Positions 47,541 through 57,326 of a stretch of DNA of 64,000 nucleotides are shown piece after piece; position 1 is the first letter of the stretch; each line of letters opens with the position of its first letter. The stretch spans positions 62,001 through 126,000 of the forward strand of contig KV454016.1 of the NCBI GenBank assembly GCA_001661245.1, in the 5' to 3' direction. The stretch comes from Pachysolen tannophilus NRRL Y-2460. Lineage: Eukaryota > Ascomycota > Pichiomycetes > Alaninales > Pachysolenaceae. Made by a program: the position numbers and the translations under genes. Under the pieces are notes generated by a model. The model saw only the letters and a list, made by a program, of their open reading frames with translations. It searched no databases and had not been told where the DNA came from.

Positions 47541-49732
47541 ATGTTTTGGTTGATACGTAATATTGCCATGATTTTATTGGTATGGTTGTTCTTGGTGATA
47601 TCTTTTGCTGAATCTGCGTTGGTTGAACCATATGAATGTTTTGATTCAAAGATCAGAAATGCTCTGTTTTCAAATTTTGTGCCCGATGTTTCTTACGGGA
47701 AGGAGAATAAAACTTTAACTTTTAGTGTTCATTCGGATGTGTTTTCATATACGCCTGATGTCAATCTGAGTACAAATATATTCACAACATTACATTTGAC
47801 AATTGGTTATACCAATGGAGATACTTCGAATCATTATCTCAGGTTATGTGATTATATAAGTTTGATTAACGCAGGAAATTCAACAAGCTCCAGTACTACT
47901 AGTACTACTAGTAGTGATAGCGATAGTGATTCTGATGATGATATATGTCCATTATATTCCGGAGAGACGATTTCCATAAATTATAGTGCTGATATTTCAA
48001 ATCATTGTGTTGTTGGGACGTATTCAGTACAAATGCAGATGATAAGTTCAGATGGTTCAGGGCAAACTATTGGTTGCGTGAAAATGTATGTCACTCCAGA
48101 ATTACCTAAAAATGCTACTTTGCCATTACAAGCTGGAATTGTCATATTAGCTGGGTTGATTTTGTTAATAAACAGTTTTCTGTTGATTTTCTCTCCTTAT
48201 CAAGAATCAGAAGATCCTTATTTATTTTTATATTCAACAGTTTGTAATGCGCCATTACTTAATCAAATTACCCCTGGAATTGATGATTTTTTTGTCTATG
48301 TTCATTTTTCAATATTTATGACCGGTTTAAATTTACAATACCCAGGTTTTTATAAGCTGTTTATTTCATCAATTACATGGGTTGCATTGTTGACCAATGC
48401 TCTCACTCCCGATATGGAAAGTATAGAAGATGGTATTTATGTTACTTATGATGAAAATGGATTAGAAACTTTAGCATTATATGCTACAAATGATTTTCAA
48501 GGTAACGTATGGAAAACTTTTATGGTTGTATTATCATTTTTAATATTGGCAATAGTAGCTCTGGATCAAATATTTGTTGGTTTCTCATTTTTGACTAAAA
48601 GGAAAAACTCTTTTAATTGGAAAAAAAATTTATATCACATTATTGGATTAGTTTTAAGACTTTTCTTTTTCATGTTCACAATGCCATTTTTAGTAACAAG
48701 TATTTATTTATTATCAGGAATTGGTAGTTCTGCAACAAGTACTTATCATGGGAAGAAACCTGAGATTTGGGCAATTGTTTTATCTATTTTATTTTTAATA
48801 GTATGGGTTTTAGTAGGATTATTTTTCATATTCAACTATATTTTCCCTACAAAGAGAAATAACAAAAATAAACAAAATTTGTATACATCCATGAAATTAA
48901 TTTCAATATGGGGAGGATTATATCATAAATATGAACCTTCAAAAATTTATTACTTTATTGTTGAACTTTTAGAAATGCTTTTTTTATCTATTATTATCGG
49001 AGCATTACAAGATCATGGAGCTGTTCAAGTTATAACGGTTATAATTACTGAAGGAATATCATTAATGGCAATGCTTTATTTTAAACCTTATTATCTTAAG
49101 ACAAAGTTAAATGGTTGCAAATTGGTAGTTGCTATTGTAAAATTATTAACTAGTTTCTTGTTGATTCCTTTTGTTATTGAATTACAAACTAGCGAAGAGG
49201 CCATGACTATTGTTGCATTTGTTCAATGTAGTTTACATTTACTGGTTTTATTTTTCATTTTTTTCATACCCGTGATATATTGCCTTATATCTACAATTCA
49301 ATCGATTATTAGAGTGAGAAATGGAGAAATAGTTTCTTTTAATCCTTTAAAAAGTGGGAGTGTTGAAAAGGAAATTAAAATACCTTATTTTGGTGCTGAT
49401 ACTGAAAGTAATAATTATGATAAAACAAATAGTCATATTTCATTACTGGAAATGAGTTATTTTGAAAACCGTTTACATTCCAATAGTGGAGGATTATTTA
49501 GAAACCTGTCAATCTCGACATCAAATTTGGAATTAACAGATAATAGAGTCTTACCACTAGTGGGTATATCAAATATTTCATATGGCAATAATGATAAAAG
49601 TGCAAAGTGTGTTGACTATTCCGTTAGAGAAGCAGATGCTTTCTTTACGGGTAGAATTTTAGAACCTGATCCTGAAGTTAAACAGATATGGGAACTGAGA
49701 GAAGAAAGAAATACCAATATGGTTCCTTCAAC

Positions 49733-49764
<32 letters not shown>

Positions 49765-50060
49765 GTAATAGCATCAAGGGGAAAAAAGATTTATTTAAAT
49801 TAATATTCAGAAACAAATATCGTCGTCCAGTTAAAGGTTTTGAAGTTGAAAGACCAAGACAGATTACTATAGGTGCTGCGAATGTTGGAAATTTGTCCAA
49901 TACTACTAATACCAATCCCCACAAGACCGAGTCTTTGGCAACACGAGACGAAGATGCCGAGGATAAAAACGATGATACCCGCGTCAACGCTACACCAACG
50001 TACTCCGCTCATTTCACAGAAGACTACGGCGACAAATTTTCAACAGAAGAAGAAAACTAA
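47541..50060 (+). CDS. TRP-like membrane protein with N-terminal ML-type lumenal domain (YOR365C/FLC-like)
   Basis: 839 aa. A signal peptide (about 1-27, IAMILLVWLFLVISFAESAL) leads a Cys-containing beta-rich ML-like domain to ~195, with a Ser/Thr/Asp-rich loop. About nine or ten membrane segments of the fungal TRP-like domain (~200-600) follow, with landmarks FVYVHFSIFMTGLNLQYPGF, SIWGGLYHKYEPSKIYYFIV and ELLEMLFLSIIIGALQDHG. The cytosolic C-tail (~600-839) is Asn/Ser-rich with a poly-Asn run from AAT codons. Relatives include YOR365C and the FLC proteins (ER/Golgi Ca2+, FAD or sterol-linked roles). Family certain, function not. Confidence 0.85.
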
Positions 50061-50072
50061 CTTTCCCTTAGC

Positions 50073-50115
50073 TGAACACCACCACTTGAACACCACCACT
50101 TGAACACCACCACTT
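50073..50115. repeat. GAACACCACCACTT tandem repeat (x3)
   Basis: Three consecutive 14-bp copies immediately downstream of the stop codon, followed by CACCAACATCTTACACCA and CATCTTACACCA-type units up to ~50206. Confidence 0.85.
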
Positions 50116-50541
50116 GATACCCTCCTGCACCAACATCTTACACCATTTACACCACACACACCATTATTTTAGAGGTCTTACACCACTTAATACATCTTAC
50201 ACCATTTGATTCCTAATTAGGCGTTTTGTTTGTTTTGTTCACTACTTTTTATGTGCTTTTTTGTTTTTTTACTTTTTTACTATAAATAATAATAAGCAGC
50301 GCTTCCGTATACCGTAAAGGCAAGAAGAGGATGAGTTCGGAGTTTATTAAAGTAAAGAATATATAGAGGTATTGGATTAAGTTAATGGGTTATTTAGTGT
50401 TGATATATTGTAGTTATTAGAACTGGTTTTAGTAGAGTTAAAAACTTTTTTGGTTTTTTCAACTATTTGATTTTATTCTTTAAAAAAAAAAGAAAGTTTG
50501 AGGTTTTTGCTTGCTATTAAGGTAAAGTCATCACTTGGCAC

Positions 50542-50553
50542 ATGTGCTTTTAA
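50542..50553 (+). promoter_or_regulatory. Minimal uORF (ATG TGC TTT TAA) 5 nt before the PEX29 start
   Basis: A three-codon uORF ends five bases before the PEX29 ATG in another frame. If it lies in the mRNA leader, it should lower translation or require reinitiation. Confidence 0.5.
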
Positions 50554-50558
50554 TTGCG

Positions 50559-52352
50559 ATGGATTCAGTGGTTAATAATCTTTTATCATCATGGGACTCG
50601 GTAGTTAATCTTGGAGATGCTGATTTTGGGAATAAGGATAAGAGAAGGCATTCTTTTTTCGGGATCAAAAACCCTTCAGGTGCATCAATATCGGAAACAG
50701 ATAATAATAATAATAATAATAAAGATAACGGTAATAGTAATGGTATGGGTTCAATACTGAGTTCCAAGAGTTTGCAGTTACCTCATGGTGATGGTTCATC
50801 GACGTCGCTTTTTGGTTCGTCATCTCAATTGACGGATAAGTTGGTGGAAAGAATTATATCAATGGCTCTTCCAGCTTCTTCGGAGTCGATATCAGCGCTG
50901 GAAAATATTTCACAGCGACTTGAAATGCAAAAGACAAGGCCTTCATTTTCAGTTCCATTGATGTCAAAAAATTTTTTACAATTGAATTCTCGGCTTTCAG
51001 TGCCATTTGAAATGATTGATGAAATTATAAAGTTGATTTCATGGAGATCACAAACTTACACATTAGCAATCCTACTTATAATAACACATATGATAATTAA
51101 TCCGATTTTATTCTTAGTATCGCCATTAATATATATATTATTCGGAATAATGGTTCCCGCATATTTGAAACATCATCCTCCAGAAAGTTCAATTTTTTTC
51201 CCAAAGAATAATCCAGTGCCAGCAAGAGGTTTACCATTATATAAAGTCGTCGAACCAAAACCTGTTCCTGAATTATCTAGGGAATTTGTATTGAATTTAA
51301 CCGATTTACAGAATCATGTTCTCTTATATGTGGTTACATTTGATTTTTTGAATTGGATTGTATTAGAATATTGTTATTTCAAAGATGAAGCAATTTCTGC
51401 TTTGGTTTATCTAATATTATTGATCGCTACACTGTTATGTATGACCTTGATCCCAATAATAAGTATTCCTGGATTATTGAAAATTTTTCAAATTGGATCA
51501 ATAATATTACTTTGGAGTGCAGCAATATTATTTCATCCTTATTTTAAAGATCAACTATTTTATTATATTTATTCTGAAGAAACAAGGTTGAAATTATTAA
51601 CTTTGACAAATAAAGTAGAAAACTTTGTGAAACAAGAATTCACATTTGTTGAAGATCAGGAAGTACGAGAAGTAGAGATTTTTGAGATTCAATATTTGAA
51701 TTCAGAAACGAAAAATTGGACATTACTTTGTTACTCACCTGATCCTTATGTTACTAATTCAGAAATAAGAATTTCAAATTTACCCTTAGAAGGAACACAA
51801 AGTTTACAAGTTGTTAAGCCTCCAGTCGATTGGGAATTTGTACCAAGTCTTTCTGCGGTAAATTCTGATAACTCTAATAATAGCCCACAATCAGCGAAAA
51901 AGAAAAATGAACTTCACTGGAAACTAGATCTTAATCCGAAAGAGTGGGTTTCTAGAAACTACTTAGATTCAGTCATTGATATCGATGATGATGAAAAATG
52001 GTGTTATGATTTATTAACAGATGAAATTTCTCGCGATGGGGAAATGAAAAGTGACAAATTTAGAAGAAGAAGGTGGATTAAACAGTGTATAAGATCTTTC
52101 CAAGTACAAGAGATTATGAAACTTTCGGAGATGAAGCAGAAGAATCTAATTGCAAAAGATGAACATCTAAAAGAAAAAGGAAAGGGAAAGGATAACAAGA
52201 ATTTTATTAAAAATACTTTATCTTCTTCTGATCCAGAAGATTCAGAAGATCATTTGTTGGATGGGGACGGAGATGATGATGCTTCAGAACATTCCTTACA
52301 AGAAAGTGTTAAAAGTGTTGCTGAAGGAAGCATTTCATCGTTTGGTGTTTAG
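50559..52352 (+). CDS. PEX29: Peroxisomal/ER membrane protein of the Pex24 family, Pex29-type
   Basis: 597 aa (yeast Pex29 554). These proteins control peroxisome size and number from reticulon-rich ER subdomains. The start MDSVVNNLLSSW resembles Pex29 (MDSVTNFFW). Signature blocks are LVERIISMALPAS, VPLMSKNFLQLNSRLSVPFE, KPVPELSREFVLNLTDLQNH and SEETRLKLLTLTNKVE, with four hydrophobic segments between ~170 and ~330. A dysferlin-type domain follows (VEIFEIQYLN...WTLLCYSPDP; DWEFVPSLS...WKLDLNPKEWV; KWCYDL...RRRRWIKQCI). The acidic/Ser C-tail is extended, and an Asn run lies near 57. Pex28 is the main alternative. Confidence 0.83.
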   Translation: MDSVVNNLLSSWDSVVNLGDADFGNKDKRRHSFFGIKNPSGASISETDNNNNNNKDNGNSNGMGSILSSKSLQLPHGDGSSTSLFGSSSQLTDKLVERIISMALPASSESISALENISQRLEMQKTRPSFSVPLMSKNFLQLNSRLSVPFEMIDEIIKLISWRSQTYTLAILLIITHMIINPILFLVSPLIYILFGIMVPAYLKHHPPESSIFFPKNNPVPARGLPLYKVVEPKPVPELSREFVLNLTDLQNHVLLYVVTFDFLNWIVLEYCYFKDEAISALVYLILLIATLLCMTLIPIISIPGLLKIFQIGSIILLWSAAILFHPYFKDQLFYYIYSEETRLKLLTLTNKVENFVKQEFTFVEDQEVREVEIFEIQYLNSETKNWTLLCYSPDPYVTNSEIRISNLPLEGTQSLQVVKPPVDWEFVPSLSAVNSDNSNNSPQSAKKKNELHWKLDLNPKEWVSRNYLDSVIDIDDDEKWCYDLLTDEISRDGEMKSDKFRRRRWIKQCIRSFQVQEIMKLSEMKQKNLIAKDEHLKEKGKGKDNKNFIKNTLSSSDPEDSEDHLLDGDGDDDASEHSLQESVKSVAEGSISSFGV

Positions 52353-52601
52353 GGCATTATGGGGCATGTTTGTGAAATGACTTAAAGAAGAATATATCAT
52401 TCAGCATGGAAAAAGGTTAAGGTGGTCAAAAAGAAATAATAATTTTTTATAAAAAATTAATGGAAAAAGAGAATATTTTACGATTAAAAAAAAGAAAAAA
52501 ACACAGTATCTATTAACTTATTTTAATACTGTTTTATATTAAGAATAATAATATACATAAATATATATATAAAAAATGTATTGTTCATTTCATATCACAT
52601 C

Positions 52602-53417
52602 TCATTGTTTTCCAAAATCCATAAAATCCATTAAATTTAAACCGCTAATTTTCTTTCCAGAATCATTGTTTTGTTTCTTTTTATCTTGTAATAAATTACT
52701 TAAACTATTCAATTTTTTTCTTTTTTTACTTCTTTCCTTAGCTGTTGAATTTTTCTTATTATTGACATTATTAGCAGTATCGCTTCTTGTACCAGAATTA
52801 CTATCTTTTGAAGCATTCCAAGTAGCTATAAAAGGAGTAGAACTAGTAGTTTCTTGCAGTTTTTCAAAAATAGGTGCATTTTTTTTATTTTCCAAAGATG
52901 AAGATGGTTGTAAAAGTATATCATCAAAATCTATTCTATTATCGCAATGTAAACACTCGTATCGTAAAACCCGTTTTCTTGGTTTCCATTCTTCATGATC
53001 TTTATCATTAACATGTTTGTTGGATAATGATTTAACATTTTGGTTTTTTTTAATTTTTTTCTTATTTCCAATATAAACTATTCTAGTCTTTAAATTATAA
53101 CCTGGAATTAAAAAAACTTTACAACAGGGGCATATCTTAACACAGAGCTGTTGTTGTTGCTGTTGCTGATGTTTCTCAATAGCATTCTCGCCAGTATAAA
53201 AGGGCAAAATGAAATTCTTTTCTCTATTGTACTTTATTAATTTTTCATTAATTTTTGAAGATAACAGAGCTATTGTTAATGAATGTGATAAGTTCACATA
53301 ATGTAATGAAGTTGATGTGGTTTGATTTAATTGATTTTGCTTATATGATGTCGATAATGATGATGAAGAAGAAGACACCTGTAAGGGAGATGAGGGAGAG
53401 GGAGACACAGAGGTCAT
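52602..53417 (-). CDS. SNM1: RNase MRP protein subunit Snm1
   Basis: 271 aa (yeast 198). An MRP-specific subunit of the pre-rRNA (ITS1 A3 site) processing ribonucleoprotein in the nucleolus, related to Rpr2/Rpp21. Zinc ligands are visible as CPCC (~98-101) and CLHC (~157-160), on either side of GYNLKTRIVYIGNKKKIKKN. The C-terminal motif AKERSKKRKKLNSLSNLLQ with GLNLMDFMDFGK matches yeast Snm1 (GKERSKKRKLNSLTNLL...LSLESFM) very well. The N-terminal Ser/Thr extension and poly-Gln (HQQQQQQQ) are additions. ATG 53417 is the first ATG. Confidence 0.9.
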   Translation of the reverse strand: MTSVSPSPSSPLQVSSSSSSLSTSYKQNQLNQTTSTSLHYVNLSHSLTIALLSSKINEKLIKYNREKNFILPFYTGENAIEKHQQQQQQQLCVKICPCCKVFLIPGYNLKTRIVYIGNKKKIKKNQNVKSLSNKHVNDKDHEEWKPRKRVLRYECLHCDNRIDFDDILLQPSSSLENKKNAPIFEKLQETTSSTPFIATWNASKDSNSGTRSDTANNVNNKKNSTAKERSKKRKKLNSLSNLLQDKKKQNNDSGKKISGLNLMDFMDFGKQ

Positions 53418-53501
53418 CTTCAATTCTAGGTTCTTAATACTAGTTGAATATATATATTTATATATATAAATTATTATTACATAAATTTTCTTAAAAAATA
53501 A

Positions 53502-53504
<3 letters not shown>

Positions 53505-53539
<35 letters not shown>
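53505..53539. repeat. A35 homopolymer
   Basis: 35 consecutive A on the plus strand, in the 250-bp spacer between SNM1 and HST3 (both minus). It is by far the longest homopolymer in the window, and its length is likely unreliable in the assembly. Confidence 0.95.
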
Positions 53540-53541
<2 letters not shown>

Positions 53542-53667
53542 AAACATTGTTGATAGTGATATAGTTATACAACAAAGAATATAACAACCGTTTAAAATCC
53601 CTTTTCTAAAACCCAGAGTAACCAAATTTCCCTTCCAACAAAAACAGCAAACAAATTTAAATAGAAA

Positions 53668-55200
53668 TCAAGCTGATGACAATAATTTCTTGATTTTTTT
53701 GGTATTTCCTTGGCTATTTTTTGTTATTTCTTCTAATAATCTTTTTCTTGTCTTTATAGGTGACTTTAAATTATTAGAATTTTTATCTTTAAAAGGTGAA
53801 TTTTTTTGGCTTGAATATGTAAGTGCTTTTTTCAAAGGAGAAAATTGTGGTGATTCAATTTCATTTTCTTTTTCTTCTTGAATATTTATTATTCTCTTTA
53901 ATCTTGGAGATCTTCTCAAGGAAGTAATGGATGTTAAATTATTAACCGTTGAAATAATGTTTTTATTATTTAAATTTCTTGGGGATTTGGATTGAGATAA
54001 GGGACTATATTCAGGGGTTGGATATTCATATTCTATGTTATTATTATTATCTTTAAAAATTTCAAAATTTAATTTTGTAGGAGGTGGAATTGAATTAATA
54101 GGTAATGACAGTACTGATTTTAAATTTAATGAATTTTTTTTAATTGTCTTTGGTGTTGTGTTTAAAATATAATTAATTCTATGTTTAGAAGGAGTATTTG
54201 GTGGTGTCATTAATGTCTTTTGTGTAACTTTAATTTCTGATTTTTCAATTAAAAATAAATCAGGAATTTCTTTTTGTAAATATTTAACCCATTCATCACA
54301 ATCAGCTTGAATATGAAAATCAATAATATTATCCCATGAAGTAAGTGGAACACAATTTTTATTTATGAAAATAACCATTCCATCATTTCTTTCATGAATT
54401 TTTTTAGCTAAATTTTTTACTAATTTTTTAACACCATCAACTTTTAAAGATGTACCAAAAATCAATAAAATTTGTGGATTTTGTTTTAAATCATATTGTA
54501 AACCTTTTGCAATATTTTCAGCATAAGGATGATTTTCACCATATAATATAATATTTGGTCTAAGTATTCCAACTGTTATACTTGACATTCTTTTCCCCAG
54601 AGCTAAACGACGATCAAATTTTTCTAAACAACTTGGACAATCTGGAGTTTCACCATCTTGTAACATTTCTCTATATTCATTTGACCATTCAAATGTTTTA
54701 AAACAATGAGTACAAGATAATTTATTTAAATCTCCATGTAATTGAACAACATCCAATTCTTTCCAATTTAATTCTGTTCCAGTATTTAAATCTAATTTTC
54801 TTTCAATTCCATCAATATTTTGAGTATAACATTTAATTAATTTTTTTTTATCATAAAGTTTTTTCAAAAATTTATGAGTATCTGTAGGATTCAGTTTCAT
54901 TGTATGTGAATATAAAGATTCCATAAAAGTACAAAAAATTTTTAAAGTCTCTTCACTTCTAAAAAGTGAAATATCAAATAAATCTTTCCCCTTTACAATA
55001 CAATTTGGATGTTTTGTCTTTACCATATTATATAACCCTTCTGAAGACCTAAAATCAGGAATCCCAGCATTACAAGATATCCCTGCTCCAGTAAGCGTCA
55101 CTATCTTCCTCGACTTCAATATCAGTCTAGATATTAAAGATAATTGACTTTTGTCGCGCTCATCAACAGCGTCTAATTGGTGTAACTGAATTGATCGCAT
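53668..55200 (-). CDS. HST3: Sirtuin Hst3/Hst4-type histone H3 K56 deacetylase
   Basis: 510 aa. An NAD+-dependent deacetylase that removes H3K56 acetylation after replication. The sirtuin core is at ~20-310: GAGISCNAGIPDFRSSEGLY, IKCYTQNIDGIERKLDL, VVQLHGDLNKLSCTHC (catalytic His and first zinc Cys pair), CPSC (second pair), PNIILYGENHP and LLIFGTSLKVDGVKKLVKNL. The ~190-residue C-tail is unstructured with several TPPNTPSK/TPEYSP sites, candidate CDK phosphodegrons as in yeast Hst3. ATG 55200 (MRSIQLHQLDAVDERDK) is the first ATG. Hst4 is the alternative. Confidence 0.88.
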   Translation of the reverse strand: MRSIQLHQLDAVDERDKSQLSLISRLILKSRKIVTLTGAGISCNAGIPDFRSSEGLYNMVKTKHPNCIVKGKDLFDISLFRSEETLKIFCTFMESLYSHTMKLNPTDTHKFLKKLYDKKKLIKCYTQNIDGIERKLDLNTGTELNWKELDVVQLHGDLNKLSCTHCFKTFEWSNEYREMLQDGETPDCPSCLEKFDRRLALGKRMSSITVGILRPNIILYGENHPYAENIAKGLQYDLKQNPQILLIFGTSLKVDGVKKLVKNLAKKIHERNDGMVIFINKNCVPLTSWDNIIDFHIQADCDEWVKYLQKEIPDLFLIEKSEIKVTQKTLMTPPNTPSKHRINYILNTTPKTIKKNSLNLKSVLSLPINSIPPPTKLNFEIFKDNNNNIEYEYPTPEYSPLSQSKSPRNLNNKNIISTVNNLTSITSLRRSPRLKRIINIQEEKENEIESPQFSPLKKALTYSSQKNSPFKDKNSNNLKSPIKTRKRLLEEITKNSQGNTKKIKKLLSSA

Positions 55201-55712
55201 CTTTTCTTTTCTTCTCTTCTCTTTCTTATAAAAATAAAAAATTCTTTCTCTTTTCTTTCTCTTTTCCTCCAATTGGTTTTTTCTTATTTAATTATATTTA
55301 ATTATACATCGGCGGTTATTCAATTAAACCCTTTGTTCAATTTTCCTTTTTTTTTTCTTGATATCTTTAATTCTCGATAAATCATGTATTATATAAAATG
55401 CAATTAAAAAAGGAAAAAAGATGGTGTTTCGTTTGCAATGTCATATACCCGATTAGGAAATAGATAAATAGCAAAAAAAAAAATCCAAATTTGTATTCTA
55501 GTGCACTACTGTGTTTTAAGCGTTTACTTAATAGAACACGAACGGAACTAGTAATAATATAAATACTACTATATAATCTATACAATTTAATTGAATAATA
55601 ATAAAAAAACATATTGAAAACAACAGCGGTTAGTGTTTGGGAAGCTTAGTTTTTAGTCTCTATGTTTGGAATGCAAATATCCAAGTTTCCAAGTATTTAA
55701 AATGCCTATAAT
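55201..55712. other. Intergenic, nothing recognised
   Basis: 512 bp: HST3 promoter and 3' flank of the CRH gene. It is AT-rich. A minus-strand 76-codon frame (55382-55612) is Phe/Tyr/Leu low complexity and not supported. Confidence 0.55.
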
Positions 55713-56942
55713 TTACTGTAAAAATAGTGTAATGATTCCTGTAAGTAAGATGCAGCTTGACCACGATTTCGAGAATCTTGATGAACCAGCACTAGAGTCA
55801 TCTGGAATCGCGGTAGAAAAAGAAGAAGATGTATGTGGTTTTGAAGACGTCAAGATTGAGCTATAGCTTGAACTAATGCTATAGCTAGAGCTAGAGCTTG
55901 AGCTTGAGTTTGAAGTTGAAGTTGAAGTCGGTACTGCAGATGATGTCACTGCAACAGTAACAGAAGTTTCTCCATCAACTAATTCAATAAACTCTTCAAT
56001 GGCTTCTTCTTCATTCCCATTAATGGTACCGCCTTTAGATTCTATTGAAGACCAACTCCCACTTTGATCGCTATAAGAATACTCTTCACCTGTGGAATAA
56101 TCTGCAATAATCATTTTTGAAACATACATTTGAAAAGGAACATCATCATAATCTGTTTCACCACCAGCCCATTCTATTGTACCAACACTATTACTTGGAT
56201 CTCCTCCTGCCCAAAGACTTACAAATATTGCCATAGGTGTTTGAGGATAACCTTCTGAATTATTTGCAAAAAGTGTTCTTATTAATACATCATCAACATA
56301 CCATTTTAAAGAATTTTCATTCCAATCAATAGTATAATTATGGAAACTTGTTCTTGGATCACTAATCATTGAATAATATTGTCCTCTATCATAAGTAGTA
56401 GTATTTCCTTTAGAGAAAAAATCTGTTTGTACTTGAGTACCATCACCACCTAACCATTCAATATCAATTTCATCTAAATCATCAGATTGTAAAAAAACAG
56501 ATGATACAATACCTGTACCATTAGAACTTTTAACTATTGCTTCAATTCTACCAAACATAATATAAAAATTCGATTTTATAGCAGGATCATCATACCTTTC
56601 TTCAATACTTAACTTTAAACCTTCATCTGTATAAAAAATCCTATCTGATTTCTCATATGAACCAAAATAATCAGATTCAGATGTGAAATCCAATGATATT
56701 GCAGTTGATAATGCTGCATCCGGTGAACAAGTGGTATATATAAGTGGATTGCATGCAGATGTCGACGACGAAGTCGACGATGCCGATATCGATTTCGTTG
56801 AAGCTGAAGTTGAACTTGAAGTTGAAGTATCCTCTAAATTCGTCAAAGAACTCATCGGAGACTCTGCAAGGCATGTTGCCAAGAAAAAATTACCAGCATA
56901 AAGTATAAAGCGAAACAAACCCAGTTTCGATAGTTGATTCAT
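55713..56942 (-). CDS. CRH1: GPI-anchored chitin-beta-glucan transglycosidase, CRH family (GH16)
   Basis: 409 aa. It cross-links chitin to beta-1,6/1,3-glucan in the cell wall. Signal peptide MNQLSKLGLFRFILYAGNFF is followed by a Ser/Thr linker, and CNPLIYTTCSPDAALSTA opens the GH16 domain (~68-290). The catalytic DEIDIEWLGGDGTQVQTDFF carries the nucleophile and acid/base Glu. Substrate-site WAGGDPSNSVGTIEWAGGE follows. There is no CBM18 chitin-binding domain before it, so it is Crh1/Crh12-like rather than Utr2. The Ser-rich tail ends with small residues (DDSSAGSS) and a hydrophobic stretch (SSCILLTGIITLFLQ), a GPI signal. Crh12 is an equal alternative name. Confidence 0.88.
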   Translation of the reverse strand: MNQLSKLGLFRFILYAGNFFLATCLAESPMSSLTNLEDTSTSSSTSASTKSISASSTSSSTSACNPLIYTTCSPDAALSTAISLDFTSESDYFGSYEKSDRIFYTDEGLKLSIEERYDDPAIKSNFYIMFGRIEAIVKSSNGTGIVSSVFLQSDDLDEIDIEWLGGDGTQVQTDFFSKGNTTTYDRGQYYSMISDPRTSFHNYTIDWNENSLKWYVDDVLIRTLFANNSEGYPQTPMAIFVSLWAGGDPSNSVGTIEWAGGETDYDDVPFQMYVSKMIIADYSTGEEYSYSDQSGSWSSIESKGGTINGNEEEAIEEFIELVDGETSVTVAVTSSAVPTSTSTSNSSSSSSSSYSISSSYSSILTSSKPHTSSSFSTAIPDDSSAGSSRFSKSWSSCILLTGIITLFLQ

Positions 56943-57326
56943 ATTGATTTGACACAATAGTAATAGTTAATTATATACAGATCATGATTTACATGAGTTA
57001 CATGAGTTACATATATATATATATATACATTCCAATGGTTTAATGAATAACTTCTAAAAATACCAATATTTCACCAGCTTAGAGAAGATTATAGACAAAC
57101 CGGTAAAATCCCCATACCATATCGATACATACCTCATCTCTTGTCTTGTTAATTTTCAACCAACCCATTTTCCGTTATAGTGGAAAATTCTTTAGTACCG
57201 CTAAATAAAAAGATGCAAACGCGTGAAAAAAAATGAAAAATTACGTAAAATTTAACTAGACGAGTACTAAAGTCTAGTGTGGTACTAAAGTTGAATAGTA
57301 CTATATATAGTATTACTAAAAATAGG
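56943..57326. other. Intergenic, nothing recognised
   Basis: 384 bp: promoter of the CRH gene (with an ATGAGTTAC repeat at 56992-57010 and a TA tract at 57012-57026) and the 3' flank of MTG1. A TAGTACT/AGTACTA-type repetition lies near 57261-57305. Confidence 0.5.

Larger units (their letters stand above)
50061..50558. other. Intergenic with CACC-rich repeats and PEX29 leader
   Basis: 498 bp. Threefold GAACACCACCACTT (50073-50115) and scattered CTTACACCA units (50134-50206) follow the stop codon of the TRP-like gene. The rest is T-rich PEX29 promoter/leader with a minimal uORF at 50542-50553. Confidence 0.65.

Noticed and set aside
55382-55612. 76-codon minus-strand ORF upstream of HST3
   Set aside because: Phe/Tyr/Leu low-complexity translation of AT-rich DNA with no domain, and overlapping the expected promoter/3' flank.
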